Assembly (NCBI GenBank): GCA_012845835.1
Contig: JABAKD010000025.1
Span: 9,801,779-9,865,778, forward strand
Direction of reading: 5' to 3'
Length of the DNA: 64,000 nt
DNA from: Undaria pinnatifida
Taxonomy: Eukaryota > Sar > Phaeophyceae > Laminariales > Alariaceae
Shown here: one piece after another, positions 46,938 through 58,200 of the stretch
How the letters are laid out: each line of letters starts with the position of its first letter
Position numbering within the stretch: the first letter of the stretch is position 1
The notes under the pieces: generated by a model
The model's database searches: none
What the model saw: only the letters and a program-made list of their open reading frames with translations
What the model was told of the DNA's origin: nothing
Made by a program: the position numbers and the translations under genes

Positions 46938-48330
46938 GCAGCTTTACCGGGGTCCTTCAGCGACAGCAGACAACATTACACACTCCATTCATTTGTTTAT
47001 GAGGCTGGGAGGAAACCGAAAGGGGCAGGGAGGGGGGGGGGGGGCGCGGCGGGGGTTGAAATCGTGCATGATCGAAGTCGTATGACCATGGACCCGCGGA
47101 GGGAAACGGTAGGGGAGGGGGGGCTACGTTTCTGACGATGGACAAACAAAACCTCGCACTCTTATTGAAAAAAAACCGGGCCAGCTGCACCAGGGTACTC
47201 TCACGAAAAAAAAAAAACTTACACCCTCCACTGCTTCATCTGACTGAAAAGAAAAAAATGGAAGGGGGGGCTTCGTTTCCGACGATCGACAACCAATACC
47301 TTGAATTGCTATATATACAAAAAGGGTAAGGCAGCTGCACCGGCGTACTCTCACGATAAACCACAAAATTGCACCCTCCACTGCTTGGCCAGACTGGGGA
47401 AAAAAATGGGAGGAGGGGGGGGGATCGACAACCAATACCCTGGACTCCTCTAAAAAAAAAGGGGGGGGGGCGTCAGCTGCACCGTGGTACTATCACGATA
47501 AACCGCAAAAATACACCCCGCACTGCTTGACCAGACTGGGAGGAACAAAACGGGGTGGGGGGGGACGGGGATCGACAACCAATACCCTGGACTCCTCTTC
47601 AAAAAAAAGGGGGGCGCCAGCTGCACCGTGCTACTATCCCGATAAAGCACAAAATTACACCCTCTACTGCTTGACCAGACAGGGAGGAAAAAACGAGAGG
47701 GGTGGGCTTTGTTTCCGACGATCGACGACCAATACCCTGGACTCCTCTTCAAAACAAAAAAAACGGGGGCCAGCTGCACCGTGGTACTCTCACGATAGAC
47801 CACAAAATTACACCCTCCACCGCTTGACCGGACTGGGAGGAAAAAAACGGGGGGGGGGGGACCAAAACCAATACCCTGGACTCCTATAAAAAAGAAACGG
47901 GTGCCAGCTGCACCGTGGTACTCTCACGATAAGTCACAAAATTACACCCTCCCCTGCTCCACCAGACTGGGAGGAAAAAAACGAGAGCGGGGGATGGGTT
48001 CGTTACGGACGATGGACAAATAACTCCCTGCACCCCTATTCAAACAAAAAAGAAGGGGGCAATCTGCACCGTGGTACTCTCACGACAAACCCCAAACTTA
48101 CACCCTCCACTGCTTCGTCAGGCAGGATTTGAAAAATAGAGAAGGGGGGGGGGGTTCGTTTCTGATGCTCGACGGCCAACACCCTGCACTCTTATTTAAC
48201 AATAATAAAACCGTGGCCGGCTGCACCGGGGTGCTCTCACGATAAAACACACCATTATTTACACGATAATATACAAACCAAGATAGGGGGGGGGGGCTTT
48301 TGTTTCTGACGCTCGACAAACAATAATAAC
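46938..48330 (-). repeat. Tandem array, minus-oriented half (eight or nine units)
   Basis: The same unit in reverse complement: CAGCTGCACC words at about 47182, 47332, 47474, 47618, 47771, 47905, 48063 and 48219, with a decayed unit near 46938. Spacing is 134-158 bases. G runs replace the C runs of the other half, and CAATACCCTGGACTCCT sits beside them. Two further degenerate pieces follow to about 48500. Confidence 0.9.
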
Positions 48331-48522
48331 CGGGGGAGGGGGGGGGGGGTATAGGCAGCTGTCTTCGAACTCACCACCTGGAATTAGAAAAACCACGCCG
48401 TCAGATGCACGTATCGAATCCAACAACCAACCCCCCCCCCCCCTCCGCCTCAGTATTAAAAAGGCCATGCCATCAGACGTTCATCACCACGGTTGACTCT
48501 CGTCCTTTTTCTGGCCCAACGC

Positions 48523-51203
48523 TCACCCGTTGACGACCATCACGTCCATCTCCAATAGCTTATACTCCGGCCCACCTCCCATCCTCCACACGCCATTCCC
48601 ATCCTCCTTGTACCGCACAATCGCCCCCGCCGTACAACGCTCGGATGCCGACAAACTCTCTACCTACGCATTATACAACGCGTAGTAATCTAGGCGTTCC
48701 TGAGAATATTCTCCTTCGGGCGAAACTGTCTGTTGTAAGCTAAGAGCGAAGTGGTCGCCGCTCGCGTGGGAGTTTCGCCGCTTCGCGTGGGTTTGGCGGC
48801 TGGGCCTGTCGGTTGGACCGCACTCTTGCACGAAGGCGGCAGAACCCCGCCCGTCGCCAGTAGGATTCGCCCCTTTTCTGTCTTGTAGTCTTCTTCCGAC
48901 GCGACTACTTTGGTTTGCTCATGTCGGCAGAAGTTTTACAGGTGGAAGAGGGCGACGATCAGGTCAGTCCGGCCTGCAAACCATACACTGAGGGGCCTCC
49001 ACAGAATGCCCCACGTTGACACGAGGATGCCGAACGACTGTTCAATCTTCACCCGCAGGTGGGTCAGGTAAAAGTTGAAGGTGTCCTGGTCCTATGGCAA
49101 GCTTTTCCCGGGGTACGGCGTGAGCAACCTGCCGCTGATTGGGTACGCCGCACACTCGGTGATGTGGTACCCGTCTGGAAGGCGCATAGTTGTCTTTGCC
49201 ACAGAAGATCGGGTCCACGCCGACCAATCGTTGGCAGCCCCCGGAGCGATGATCGAGACGCTGCAGAAGCGATAGTTGGCATCGCACGTCGCATGTACGT
49301 TAAAGCCGAATCCCGTCTTGCTGCCTGAGAAGTACGATACGGTGTGGGAGGTGCTCTTTGCAGGTGGCGCTTTCACATCGATCAACAGATCATCTGTGGC
49401 AGACACAACATGACCGAAGATTCCGTTGGTGCTCTTGGCCTGACATATGGACGAACAAGAACAGGGCCGGGGAGGCATACTTCAGAGGGGGTCACATCAG
49501 GACGCCGGAACCAAGGTTCCTCACGAAGAAATAAGCAGGCCTGCCTTCGGAAACCATCTCTATAGAATTCAATATCTTACGTACAGCTTGCATAACCACG
49601 CCATAGACTACTGCTGCTGTGACAGGTTGCTGTTATATCAATAGTACACGTACCCTCACCTCGAATCCCGCGGCAAAAAATCGGCACTTTTCGTCTGTCT
49701 GCGGAAAGACAAAACTGGCCGACTTTACGGGTGTTGTTGATCGCGTCGACGGCCTTTCCCATGATGGTGAAAACCGTGGACGGTGAAATGCCAAACCTCG
49801 GTGCGATATCCAGGTAGGAACCCGCCGCCAGCATTCGCAGGCCTATCGCCAGCCGGATTTCCACCTAGATAGCTCCATGCTTCGCGCAACGCAGTCCTGG
49901 GTAAGAGCAAAAACGATAGAATGTTGGTGTCCACCTCGACCGAGCTCCAACCCCATCCGGTACAGCAGCATTGCTCATCCCGTTGCTGTGCCTGCCGCAA
50001 CGCACTTCTGCTTGCCGCAATGCACTACCCTTGCATTGCCTAACGCGACTACTGCTGTTGCATTGCTACCGTATGTACGAACAGCTGCCATAACCCTAAC
50101 ACATAGCTCCCTCCGTAAACCACGAAAGATTCACCCACGTACTCATACACCAGGTACCTGGTGCCGGTATCACGTACTCGTAGGTAGCATGTACTCGTAG
50201 TCGTTCCACGTGCCAGGATTTTGTGGAAGATCTATCTCACAGCTGATGTTTTATTGCTTTGTATAGACTCTGTACAAGTGGTTTTTTGTTCATGAGTACA
50301 CACCGCCTTGCAGCAGCACGAGTTGCCGTGCAACGTACCGGGCATACAAACTGCCATGTACAGATGGGATGGTAGATGGGAAATGCTCCAAGCGAGAGCT
50401 GAGCCTCACAACGCATCTGGGCTGCAGAGGGTACAGCCTTGGGATGCGAAGACAAACTACGTACTCGTATATCAGGTACCTGGTGCCGGTATCACGTACT
50501 CGTAGGTAGCACGTACTCGTAGTCGTACCATGTGTTCTATGGCCGGGATTTTGTGGAAGATCATCTCACAGCTGATGTTTTATTACTTGCGTATGTACAG
50601 GTGGTTTTTAGATCCTGAGTACATACCGCCTTGCAGCAGCACGAGTTGCCGTGCAACGTACCGGGCATACGAGCTATCATATACAGAGGGTATGGTAGAT
50701 GGGAGATGCTCCAAGCGAGTGCTGAGCCTTACAACGCATCTGGGCTGCAGAGGGTACAGCCTTGGGATGCGAAGACAAACTACGTACTCGTATACCAGGT
50801 ACCAGGGTACATCACATGATACTCACTTCCAAAGCGGATACTCACTTCCAAAGCGCTCGTTCTTTTGGATAGCTGGACGAAGCTTCACGAAGCTCGCCTC
50901 AGACATTCGAACAGTCCTGCGGAAAGCCTTGCGCCGACGTAGATCCTCTCTGAACTCTGGCCATGTCATACCGTGTGGCTCGTAGATAGGCGTCCGTGTC
51001 TTGGGAGCATAGAGTGTAGCTCCTGCTGTCAGGAGCATGCCGAACACGACGAGGACACCAGCGATAGCCTTTGGTTTCTGCGCCTCGTTTTTTGAAGGTT
51101 GGGAAGGCTCATGGATCGTTGCTTCGTCCGAGCCAAGGATGAATCCTCTGGAGGCCCAGGCCGCTTCTATCCGTCGGCCATAATGTTGGGCCGCAGTGGT
51201 CAA
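48523..51203 (-). pseudogene. Broken PIF/Harbinger-type DDE transposase gene
   Basis: Pieces occur in family order. At 51203-50823: EFREDLRRRKAFRRTVRMSE then ASFVKLRPAIQKNERFG, ending at a duplicated GTGAGT donor. At about 49868-49680: LAIGLRMLAAGSYLDIAPRF then SPSTVFTIMGKAVDAINNT, with a one-base frameshift near 49715. At 49478-48930: the DDE nuclease part, with candidate acidic residues in DLLIDVKAPP, AANDWSAW and RVKIEQSFGIL, plus SYFSGSKTGFGFNVHATCD. TAG at 49092-49094 and TAA at 48936-48938 interrupt it. A C-terminal piece (YKEDGNGVWRMGGGPEYKLL) ends at 48523. The region between the first two pieces holds the tandem duplication at 50152. Not functional as read. A MYB-like partner protein, usual for the family, was not found. 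Confidence 0.8.
50152..50796. repeat. Two tandem units of about 322 bp
   Basis: AGGTACCTGGTGCCGGTATC starts at 50152 and 50474, and AGGTACC recurs at 50797. The units are near-identical over long stretches (GCCTTGCAGCAGCACGAGTT, GGGCTGCAGAGGGTACAGCC). Overlapping plus-strand frames here are repeat products. Confidence 0.95.
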
Positions 51204-51265
51204 CGTTTGAGGCTACCCGATGGTCCCAGCGTTGAGCCACGGCGCTTGTGGGAGCACTGCCTTCG

Positions 51266-51299
51266 AAATTAGGAAATCGACGACAGGATTTCCTAATTT
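51266..51299. repeat. 13-bp inverted repeat upstream of the transposase pieces
   Basis: AAATTAGGAAATC (51266-51278) and GATTTCCTAATTT (51287-51299) are exact complements around GACGACAG. The same word in direct array follows at 51381, so these may be subterminal sites of the Harbinger-like element. I did not find the counterpart near 48500. Confidence 0.85.
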
Positions 51300-51380
51300 G
51301 TGATTGTTAACTTTTCCATATTTTTTGGGCCTGAAGAATTTCCTAAATTATGACATAACGCCTCCGTATTTTGAGACACA

Positions 51381-51434
51381 ATTAGGAAAATTAGGAAAAT
51401 TAGGAAGATTAGGAAAATTAGGAAAATTAGGATA
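51381..51434. repeat. Six tandem ATTAGGAAA nonamers
   Basis: ATTAGGAAA repeats with 9-base period, the third unit ending in G and the last diverged. It shares its core with the inverted repeat about 100 bases to the left. Confidence 0.95.
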
Positions 51435-52060
51435 AAAAAAGCTCTCCGATAAGAACGGCCCTAATGACCCCGTTGCCGAATCATGCCAGTACCGTACTGT
51501 TCGGACGGCTTTTTAGCTGCCGTGTTGGGCTTCGCTCGCACTTTGCCGTGTTGTCAGCGAGTGCGCCACGTGGCGTCTCCGAGAACCTCGACAAGTATGT
51601 GTCTAAAATCTGTCAACTCCGCCTGGCACCTTTAACCCGCTGGGCAACATTGTACTTGCAAACAACAGTAGCTCACCCGCGTTTCCCGTGATCCTCCCTT
51701 TTGGAGTGCAGACCGTGAATGTTGACTTGTAACGACAGCAGTAAGGAGTATGCTTTGTACAGTCCTTCAGCAGTACTGCATTGTCGTAGTGGCAGTAGTA
51801 GTAGGGTGCAATTATTTCTGCAAGTCGACAAGGAAGGGGAGAAAGGGCAAAGTCTTCTCGTGCTTTAAATCGAGGCGCATGTATGTACCTTTTGTGTGGA
51901 GAGGGGAAAAAGAGTCAGCTGTCTGGGAGAAGAGCCTGCTTGGCGACCCTGGACCCGAGTTACATCTAATAATAGGGGAGCAGGAAGAACCTCTAGGAAG
52001 AAAATGTGCGAAGCTATTTCGAGGTAACAAAAATGAGCTAAAATATATTTGAAAAAAAAA
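51435..52060. other. No supported gene
   Basis: Short frames only. It separates the transposase remnant from an R1 copy. Confidence 0.4.
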
Positions 52061-52064
52061 TAAC

Positions 52065-52410
52065 AATCCAGCTATGAGGTCCAAGATTTTGTCAAACTCA
52101 TCTTTGCAAGTTGTGTGTGCTACTCCGATCGCGTGTAACACTGGGTGTGTGTCCTCGTTAAAGATATAGATCGGCGACTCCCCTTGGAAACACAGTGTGA
52201 CCTGTACCAGGATCAACAGGGTGATGTTGGTCAGACTGTGCGCGAAAACTATAAATCCCGTTTTTGAGGGGGACAAAAGCCGACGGCTGTGGAAAGGAAT
52301 GCATCAGTTTATCAAGTGTATACTGTGAGTCATATAACCAGTGAGGGAAGGGCGGAGTTTTCAAGTGCGTGGGGGGCTGGGTTTGAACAAGAGGGAGCGG
52401 GGGGGGGGGG
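52065..52410 (+). repeat. R1, partial plus-strand copy
   Basis: Begins at CAATCCAGCTATGAGGTC after an A run, continues through ATCGGCGACTCCCCTTGGAA, GAGGGGGACAAAAGC and GTTTATCAAGTGTATACTGT, and stops in the first poly-G tract. Confidence 0.8.
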
Positions 52411-53183
52411 GGGGATACACTAAATATATACGAAAAACTAAGGTAGACGTTTTATCTATATTTGTCACCAGTAAGTCCAATTAATTGCGTGGTTTGGGAC
52501 ATTCCCGTTCTTGTTCCTTGATGGATCAGCGCTCGCATACACAACCTCCCACTCTGTTCCTTCATATATATCATACATGGCGAATAACCCGAAGAAGGCT
52601 TTTTCTCACCAGCACACTTTTAAAGGATTCGCTTGCCCAAACGTAACCGCCGCCGGGGCGCACCACCAACGACTTTGGCCACGCGTAGACGTAAACCAAC
52701 GGTCGGTCTCAGCTGAATAGGGGTCGTTTAGGACCACAGCAGCACCGTCCACCGTGTTGGCGAAAACGTTGTAGTACGTCCTCTATGTTCAAGAACTCAA
52801 AAATTCGTATATATGGTACTTCTTAGTATGCGGTGTGTGGAATCCGGATGATAGACCTTTCGAGTGGTGCGTGTTGCCTTCACATTAAACAGCTCCTTCC
52901 AATTTGCTATTTTCACCAGTACACCCAGTGTTCGTGCTTAGCACTCACCCGAGAGAGATACAAATAAAATTACGTAGTCACAGACTGGGAGACAGAGTAA
53001 ACGGCACAGCGTTTGCAATTTATCAAGGGAAAACAAGTGAAATGCTGGCGTACCGAGTACAAGAACACGACAAAACAAGCCAGAAAGCAAAATCGACAGA
53101 AAATAACAAGATCTAAAAGAAAAGGAGAAATTAAAGTGAGAAAGAAAAAACATTTTTGTTTTTTTGTCCTGCTCTTCGTTGCT
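52411..53183. other. Spacer between opposed R1 copies
   Basis: No repeat block or supported gene. One plus-strand frame (53013-53366) is lysine-rich by composition. Confidence 0.4.
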
Positions 53184-54074
53184 CAAACGCCCCACCAAAA
53201 ATCGAAATCCGCCAGAGTAATGAACACTTCCACCCACTGGATATTACCTGGTGATCTTTCCAGAGCAATTCATGCCGCTGCTGCAATTCCTACACACCCC
53301 CGCCCCCAACGCCCCCTCCTTCCCCACCACCCTCACCATCGCCTAGACCTAGCACCACGCGTATAGCAAACCTCTACATGTTGTATGCGACCCTAAACCC
53401 TTTCGCCCCCCCCCCACCCCGCACCTCCCCACCCCCCCCACCCCACCCCCGCCTCCTCGAACATTCCGCCCTCTACTCACTGGTTATACGACTTACATAC
53501 AGGATATACATGATAAACTGATGCATTTTTTCCAAAACTGTCACATTTACCCCCTTAAAAGATGTATAGTTTCCACGCACAGAGTGAGCTGCCCCGCCCG
53601 TCCCACCCCGCCCCCCATGATGAACTGGTGCATTCTTTCCAAAACCGTCAGATTTGTCCCCTTGAAGGATTGATAGGTTCAACGCAGAAATTGAGCTGCC
53701 CCACCCGTCCCCCCTCCCCCCCCCCCCCGTTCCCGCCACCCTTTTGATCAAAATCAGGCCCCTACACGTCCTTCAAAACTCCGCCCCACCCCCCTCACCG
53801 GTTATTCGACTCACAAGATTCACTTGATAAAAGGATACATTTCCCTTCACAGCTGTCAGATTTTTTCCCCCTCAGAAACGGGTTTCATAGTTTCCGCGCA
53901 CAGACTGACTAACATCACCCTGTTGACCCTGATAGCTACACTGTAGTTGCAAGGGGAGTCGCCGACCTATATCCTTAATGAGGACACACACCCCGTAATA
54001 CGCGCGATCGGAGTATCAAACACAGCTTGCAAAGATGCGTTTTGACAAAATACTCTATCTCACAGCTGGTGTGT
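53184..54074 (-). repeat. R1, long minus-strand copy
   Basis: Reverse order of the long copies: AAACGCCCCACC, CATCGCCTAGACCTAGCAC, C-rich tracts, CGGTTATTCGACTCAC, TTTTTTCCCCCTCAGAAACG, GCAAGGGGAGTCGCCGACC and CACAGCTGG at the end. A second partial unit is embedded near 53610-53740, so the G/C-rich middle is internally duplicated. Confidence 0.85.
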
Positions 54075-54780
54075 ATCAATATTTTCATGAAACAAACGGC
54101 AGGTCGTAGCGGTTCTGAATAATTTGAAGCAAGAAGATCGGATAGGGAAGGCTGAGAGATGAACAACATATGTGCTGAAGATGATCAGATATCTGTTGCA
54201 TGTACAAATAAGCAGTGTCTTCGCGACTGTTCTTCCACCGGTATAGTGTGGATCGAAGGAATGGCACCACCTTCCTCGGGACACTTGATTTTACGCAATT
54301 CTGGTTTATTGTATGGGATGAAGTACTTGTTGGTTAATGTGTTGGTTCATACCTACCTGCGCACAAGTCTGATGTATGATGTGTATGACCTGCAAAGAAT
54401 CTACGGAGATGGTAGAGTGGAACTATTGATATGATTGGCGGTCCCAAGTTTCGATATGTTCGAGTAGAGTCCCCTTTATCGCAGTGTACTGGTGCTACTG
54501 CTGCTACTCTGTCTATTATTTCATTTTCTTCTGGTGTGCATGTTGAGAGTGGCCTCCGGGACTCCGGTACTTTAATATATATTCCATCTTCTTATTTCGT
54601 CCTCCGCCTGATGGTCCCTCGTCGGGTACAGACAGCTATCTCCCCGTGAGCCACCCTACGCCGGGCATACAGATTGTCGATTAGTACGGAAGTCGGGGAA
54701 TTTGGTTTTGACCCTCGTGTGCCTCCAGTATTGAGAGGCGGAAAAAAAGAAAAAAATGCCCAAAACACTGCTTACTGTAG
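54075..54780. other. No supported gene
   Basis: A GGTATAGTGTGGATCGAA block near 54240 recurs near 55281, suggesting a small duplicated segment. Frames are short and unrecognised. Confidence 0.4.
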
Positions 54781-54818
54781 ACCCTAAACCTAAACCTAAC
54801 CCTAACCCTAACCCTAAC
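54781..54818. repeat. Interstitial telomere-like repeat
   Basis: Three exact CCCTAA units preceded by degenerate CCTAAA units. TTAGGG is the usual telomere repeat of many eukaryotes, brown algae included. A short isolated block flanked by unrelated sequence is internal and not a chromosome end. Confidence 0.75.
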
Positions 54819-55059
54819 GCAGACCCCAACCCTACCCATAGAACTTTGTCCGGCAAAAATCCGGCAACTTTTTCTTTGCATCAAAATATTTTATACTCTA
54901 TCCTAGATAATGATCTTGGCGTCGAGTAAACTCTACTCTTCTGCGGCGGGCGGTGGTGCCATCCCGTCACTAATAAACAGGACTGTTTGAGTGTCCTGTG
55001 CTGCATGCTGCGCCGGCACTCAAACCTAACTATATCGACGGTGAAGATGAATATGGCGT

Positions 55060-56250
55060 CTAGATGCTCTGTATACTAATTCGTCGAGATTGGGTGGTTG
55101 GGTGGGTGGAGACTTGGTCGAATTCCCCCTTCTTCAAAAATGTTTGTGGGTACGTCTCGGCGATTGTTGTGAGCTCCGGAGGGGTGCACTGAACTAAACT
55201 TTGCTTCTCAGGTGTACAGGGGTGACACCACTCTGAGATTGACCTTATCCCTGTTACGGATCTTCGCGCTTGTTCTTCCGGTATAGTGTGGATCGAAATG
55301 ATGTCATCACCTCCCGTGGCCGGTGCTGCCAACCCTCGCTCACTTTTTGCGATTTTCGTCCCCAGATGACATGCCCTTCTAAGTTCTAAATGCGTTTTAA
55401 TGCCTCCGTCTGGGAAATGTCCGTCTTGATTGTTTCTCCCATGTTCGTTTGACACCATTCGTATCACCCGTCAGGCTCAATAGTTAGTGCCCTTTGGCAA
55501 AACAACCAATTTTTACGTATACTCCAGCTCATCAAGGCCTCTCTTCTATGGTTTCGCCAGTCCACACTCTCCAAACTCAAAAACGCCTTGCAATGCCGAC
55601 TCATCCCCTGTAACCTCGACACAGCAGTGGTGTAAAACGACGACAAACAATAATACAGGTCTTGGTACATCTCGGGATATACAACTCTGTTGTGTATTGT
55701 TGTTTTCTACGGTGATATTATTTTTGTTATTGCTGTCGTTGATGCCCCTGTTGTACATGTTCCATGCTCGACGAGACTCTCTGAATGCATTCCTGCCCCC
55801 TGTAAGCGATAAGCCAAGGCCTAAGCATGATCGTGTATGGACGCTTGCTACAATAGAGGTAGCATTCTTCGTCTGGAATGTTTTCTGAATGATGACGGGC
55901 TACTTTAGTCTATAAGTCGTCGGGAATCGGCCTTTTTTTTTTCATTATTCTCGTTGTTAACTTAGGCCCCACATCTGGCATCTGTTCATCCGGTATTATT
56001 ACGTTTTGGGAGCAGTCGTAAGCTCCGAAATCGAGGAACCTCACAAAAAGAAGTGGTGCACGTCTATCGTAGCACGCGTCTTTCCCCTTTGTTGTTGTTG
56101 TGTTGTTGTTTTCGATGCTGTTGTCATTATTATCCTCGTTTTGTAGGGCATGGTAGCTTTTTGATGGGCTCTTGACAGCGCAATTTTTTTTCGAACTTCT
56201 TTGAGCTCACGGCTCCTCCATGGTTTTTGCCAGGCTTCACTCACCACACA
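55060..56250 (-). pseudogene. Decayed, partly duplicated coding-like sequence
   Basis: The minus strand has a 135-codon frame at 55467-55060 (GDDIISIHTIPEEQARRSVT then HPCTPEKQSLVQCTPPELTT). The plus-strand counterpart of the first phrase occurs at 54235-54270. Two Trp/Arg-rich phrases, VDWRNHRREALMSWS (about 55560) and AWQKPWRSRELKEVR (about 56220), also look like copies of one ancestor. This suggests repeated, broken gene fragments of one family, possibly a retroelement, but I recognise no diagnostic motif. Confidence 0.25.
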
Positions 56251-56905
56251 CAAAAACGCTTTCCTATACTAAGCCAATCAGCCTACTGCCATCTCAATAC
56301 AGTTAGGTATAAGTATAGTAGCGCAGTGGTTTCAAGACGGTAGTTTCTTCACTGTTATCAATCGCGTCGGAAGGAACCGTTGTCTTTACATACACTCTTT
56401 TGTGGTTTCTCACATGCCGGTATATATATATATATATGTGGTCATATCGGGCACTATCGCACCTCCTCCTTGCAACGCCCACCGTCGGAGCCCTACATAC
56501 AATTTCTTCGGCTTGCATGTCTTGGGCTTGCTTCGTTGGGCAAGCGACAGCAGCATTATTCTTTGTCTGACGACGCGCTCGATGGAGTTATGGCAGCACT
56601 ATTATTGCCACCACTACTGCGTAAACCACTGGTACAAATTCAATAACCTTCTGGTCATTTCATTTGTTGACAGTTTTCGTCTCCGAATATACGAGGGCGC
56701 CCAAAAACAAAATCGGCATCTCACGTCCGTTATTTCAACTTCGAGCCTCCCGACATGGAGGGGGGGGGGGGGAGGGGGGGGTGACACCGCCCCCTCCCTA
56801 AAACGCCGTACTAAAATTTAAATACATATTACTAAATAAATCCTACGAAATCGCATTGCCTTGTCATAGGCATCAACTTTTAACCCCCGCCCCCCCCTGG
56901 ACAAC
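56251..56905. other. No gene; AT dinucleotide and poly-G tracts
   Basis: Contains an (AT)n run near 56420-56438 and G runs at 56758-56781. Nothing coding is supported. Confidence 0.45.
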
Positions 56906-57049
56906 TATTGAAAGGTTATCGTATATTGAAAGGTAATCGTATATTGAAAGGTAATCGTATATTGAAAGGTAATCGTATACTGAAAGGTAATCGTATATTG
57001 AAAGGTAATCGTATATTGAAAGGTAATCGTATATTGAAAGGCAGTCGTA
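56906..57049. repeat. 18-bp minisatellite, eight units
   Basis: TATTGAAAGGTAATCGTA repeated with 18-base period and single-base variants in the first, fifth and last units. Because 18 is a multiple of three, frames stay open through it on both strands; these are not called as genes. Confidence 0.97.
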
Positions 57050-57539
57050 CGAGTTCGTGCTATAATAGCACTGAGTTTTTCGAACCATATCGTGACTAAC
57101 AGACCTCTCATCGGATGACAACAAAGGTAGTACTACCCCACGCTATTAATAGTTCAATCTCGTACCTCCTGACCTGAATTATAGCCCAGAACGCCCAGAA
57201 CGACGTATAACAACCAATTAGCGTGAGTAAAATGACAGCAACGCCTGTGGGTAAGAAATCGCACTGCCCATACAATTTGAAACATGGGGTCTCACACCCT
57301 CGTCAAACATGCTTCTTTTTTGTCACACACATTTCTTCCACAGGCTCTAATTTACAGGAGGCAAGATAGCGGCGTCACCTCTGCGTCGACCAAATCAGTG
57401 CATATGCCTTTTTTTGCAGACCCGACAACGATTATGTGGGGGTATTGGGCCCCACCCCGCTACCCGTAGCCCAGCCCGACCATGTGCTGTCTGCAAATAC
57501 GACGGATATTCCATCGATCTTGGTCTTGCCACGTCTAAG

Positions 57540-57940
57540 CTGACAACTTGAAAGCTGTCACCTGGAAACCGTCTGCTGTGGCGTGCAGCCTCAATTTCGA
57601 AGCCGTTATATGTACCGAAACGAATACATGAAACGTTTTCAGTGGCCAATGGTCATGCACAGTTCTGGTGCAGACCAATGCATGCTCTCCCCCCCGGCCT
57701 TGAGCTGGTTTCAAATATGACTTATTATAGTCGTACTCGCACTCGTATGTATGCGTCGGTCTCGGCCTCGCGATGTGTGAAAACACGGTAATTGTGATCC
57801 TGTAACGTGCAGTTCAAGGTAAAAGCTACCGCATGGAATGAATAGATGAAAAGTGACCTAGGGTCCATGGTCATGCACATTTTCGTCGTCCAAACCAATG
57901 CGTCCGCTCGATTCCCGCAGTGCTGCTGCTGTTCACCCCA
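57540..57940 (-). pseudogene. Two diverged copies of an unidentified coding-like segment
   Basis: On the minus strand, about 57930-57800 reads ALVWTTKMCMTMDPRSLFIY then SFHAVAFTLNCTLQD. About 57680-57560 reads the related ALVCTRTVHDHWPLKTFHVF then VSVHITASKLRLHATAD with a frame slip. DNA words such as GGTCATGCACA and CCAATGC are shared. Protein identity unknown; both may be decayed. Confidence 0.3.
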
Positions 57941-58060
57941 TAGCATTATCAGGACAGCAACCGCATCCACACGCTCGGGCCCCGTAGTCGTTGAGTTCGG
58001 TGGCGATACATGGTGTTGTGATGATGGAAAGAGAGATATCTGGGCAGCCACAAGAACGAA

Positions 58061-58200
58061 GGCCTGTCGTCATTAAATGCAAGAGAAAAAGATAGAAGGA
58101 AGTAGCCCCTGATCCACAGTAGGTCGCAAAGGTCTGCCGTCATTAAATGCGAGAGAAAAGTATTGAAGGACGTAGCCCCTGATCTACACAGTAGGTCGCG
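58061..58200. repeat. Tandem duplication of a 70-bp unit
   Basis: GGCCTGTCGTCATTAAATGC (58061) and GGTCTGCCGTCATTAAATGC (58131) start two near-identical units, each ending in CAGTAGGTCGC. Confidence 0.95.

Noticed and set aside
45111-47889. Long frames rich in Pro, Gly and STTNTLDS-like phrases
   Set aside because: Translations of the ~150-bp tandem units. Only the first part (to about 45505) has non-repeat composition.
56873-57124. Frames with repeating ILKGNR or YDYLSI
   Set aside because: The 18-bp minisatellite is a multiple of three, so frames stay open by arithmetic.
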